Shown here: piece by piece, positions 6,154 through 7,022 of the stretch
How the letters are laid out: each line of letters begins with the position of its first letter
Numbering within the stretch: position 1 is the stretch's first letter
DNA from: Flavobacteriales bacterium
GTDB lineage: Bacteria > Bacteroidota > Bacteroidia > Flavobacteriales > Flavobacteriaceae
Length of the DNA: 7,022 bases
Assembly: GCA_027033875.1 (NCBI GenBank)
Contig: JALVKK010000317.1
Span: 1 to 7,022, forward strand
Direction: 5' to 3'
Program-made: the position numbers and the translations under genes
The notes under the pieces: generated by a model
The model's input: only the letters and a program-made list of their open reading frames with translations
Databases searched by the model: none
What the model was told of the DNA's origin: nothing

Positions 6154-7022
6154 ATGTCTGACGTTACATTAGCCAAAGAATTACAACAAAACATAGAACG
6201 TTTAAAGCAAGAAGTCGGTAAAATTATCATCGGTCAAAAACCTATAATACACGAAATAATATTATCTATTCTCGCCGGTAGTCACGCTTTATTGATAGGT
6301 GTCCCGGGACTGGCAAAAACTTTAATGGTGCATACCATAGCTCAAAGTTTGGGTTTGAATTTTAAGCGCATTCAATTTACACCCGATTTGATGCCGTCGG
6401 ATATATTGGGAACGGAAATTCTAGATGAAAACCGTCATTTTCAGTTTATTAAAGGACCGGTTTTTACCAACATACTTTTGGCTGACGAAATCAACCGGAC
6501 ACCACCCAAAACCCAAGCAGCACTGCTTGAAGCCATGCAAGAAAAACAAGTAAGTATTGCCAATAAAAATTTTAAATTGGATAAACCTTTTTTTGTATTG
6601 GCAACGCAAAACCCTATAGAACAAGAAGGAACTTATCCGCTTCCGGAAGCACAACTCGACCGTTTTATGTTTGCTTTAAAACTCGACTATCCCGATTTTG
6701 ACGAAGAAGTGGCAGTAGTCAAAAGCACAACCATTGCCCGAGATGTACAAATCAATCCCGTAATTGACAAATCACAAATTTTGGCTTATCAAGATTTGGT
6801 CAAAAAAGTACCGGTTGCAGACAATGTCATTGAATATGCCGTGCGTTTGGTAGGCAAAACCCGTCCTAAATCTGATGCCGCTCCCGAATTAGTCAAACAA
6901 TATTTGGATTGGGGCGCCGGTCCGCGTGCCTCTCAAAACTTGATATTAGCTGCCAAAGCCAACGCATTAATCAACGGTAAATTATCACCGGATATTGAAG
7001 ATGTACAAGCCGTAGCCAAAGG
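6154..7022 (+). CDS. moxR: MoxR-family AAA+ ATPase (3' end beyond the window)
   Basis: Cytoplasmic AAA+ ATPase of the MoxR family, thought to act as a chaperone that assembles or activates partner proteins, often with VWA-domain proteins. The visible 289 codons include Walker A GVPGLAKT (residues 49-56), the MoxR-typical RIQFTPDLMPSDILGTE (72-88), a GPVFTNILLADEINR segment with Walker B Asp111-Glu112, sensor 1 ATQNP (150-154), and the PEAQLDRF arginine-finger motif (164-171). The AAA lid domain follows, including VRLVGKTRP and GAGPRASQNLI. Usual length is about 320-335 aa, so only some 30-45 residues are missing. The ATG at 6154 lies 4 nt after the surA stop with no room for a separate promoter, so it is co-transcribed. 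In Bacteroidota this gene usually leads a moxR-DUF58-bat (VWA/TPR) cluster; that part would lie to the right and is not seen. Confidence 0.93.
   Translation, partial: MSDVTLAKELQQNIERLKQEVGKIIIGQKPIIHEIILSILAGSHALLIGVPGLAKTLMVHTIAQSLGLNFKRIQFTPDLMPSDILGTEILDENRHFQFIKGPVFTNILLADEINRTPPKTQAALLEAMQEKQVSIANKNFKLDKPFFVLATQNPIEQEGTYPLPEAQLDRFMFALKLDYPDFDEEVAVVKSTTIARDVQINPVIDKSQILAYQDLVKKVPVADNVIEYAVRLVGKTRPKSDAAPELVKQYLDWGAGPRASQNLILAAKANALINGKLSPDIEDVQAVAK

Noticed and set aside
5147..6230. Minus-strand frames opposite surA and the start of moxR
   Set aside because: Hydrophobic shadow translations of lysine- and glutamate-rich coding sequence; the plus-strand genes have clear family motifs throughout.

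Overview
The window is AT-rich DNA that reads like a Bacteroidota genome, most likely Flavobacteriia or a neighbouring class. Three things point there: a C-terminal type IX secretion (T9SS) sorting tail, which is confined to that phylum; exported proteins whose predicted cleavage sites read Ala-Gln-Gln; and starts preceded by A/T-rich sequence with no Shine-Dalgarno, together with a TAnnTTTG-type promoter box. All supported genes are on the + strand.

Left part (to about 1.67 kb): the 3' portion of a repetitive secreted protein. It has eleven tandem 31-residue (93-bp) units with the motifs W[DN]T[AG]TNQW and TYD.NGN, then a type A T9SS sorting domain. The reading frame is open to the left edge, so the true start and signal peptide are probably outside the window. 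A perfect 15-bp hairpin with a T-run closes this unit, followed by about 240 bp with no gene and a candidate promoter.

Right part (2.0 kb to the end): a tightly packed operon of four genes. The first three are related SurA/parvulin-type periplasmic folding factors: a 647-aa two-domain peptidylprolyl isomerase, a 295-aa lipoprotein that keeps the SurA-like helical ends but has no recognisable catalytic parvulin signature, and a 452-aa SurA. They overlap by 44 and 4 nt. After 4 nt comes a MoxR-family AAA+ ATPase that runs off the right edge.

How they fit together: the three SurA-like proteins are expected to escort outer-membrane and secreted proteins across the periplasm. The MoxR ATPase probably begins a cytoplasmic/inner-membrane chaperone module (MoxR, DUF58, VWA/Bat-type genes) that would continue beyond the window. 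The neighbouring T9SS substrate appears to be a separate transcription unit. I see no mobile element, CRISPR array, RNA gene or clearly new system. The most notable points are the mosaic repeat array and the graded loss of parvulin active-site signatures across the three chaperone genes.
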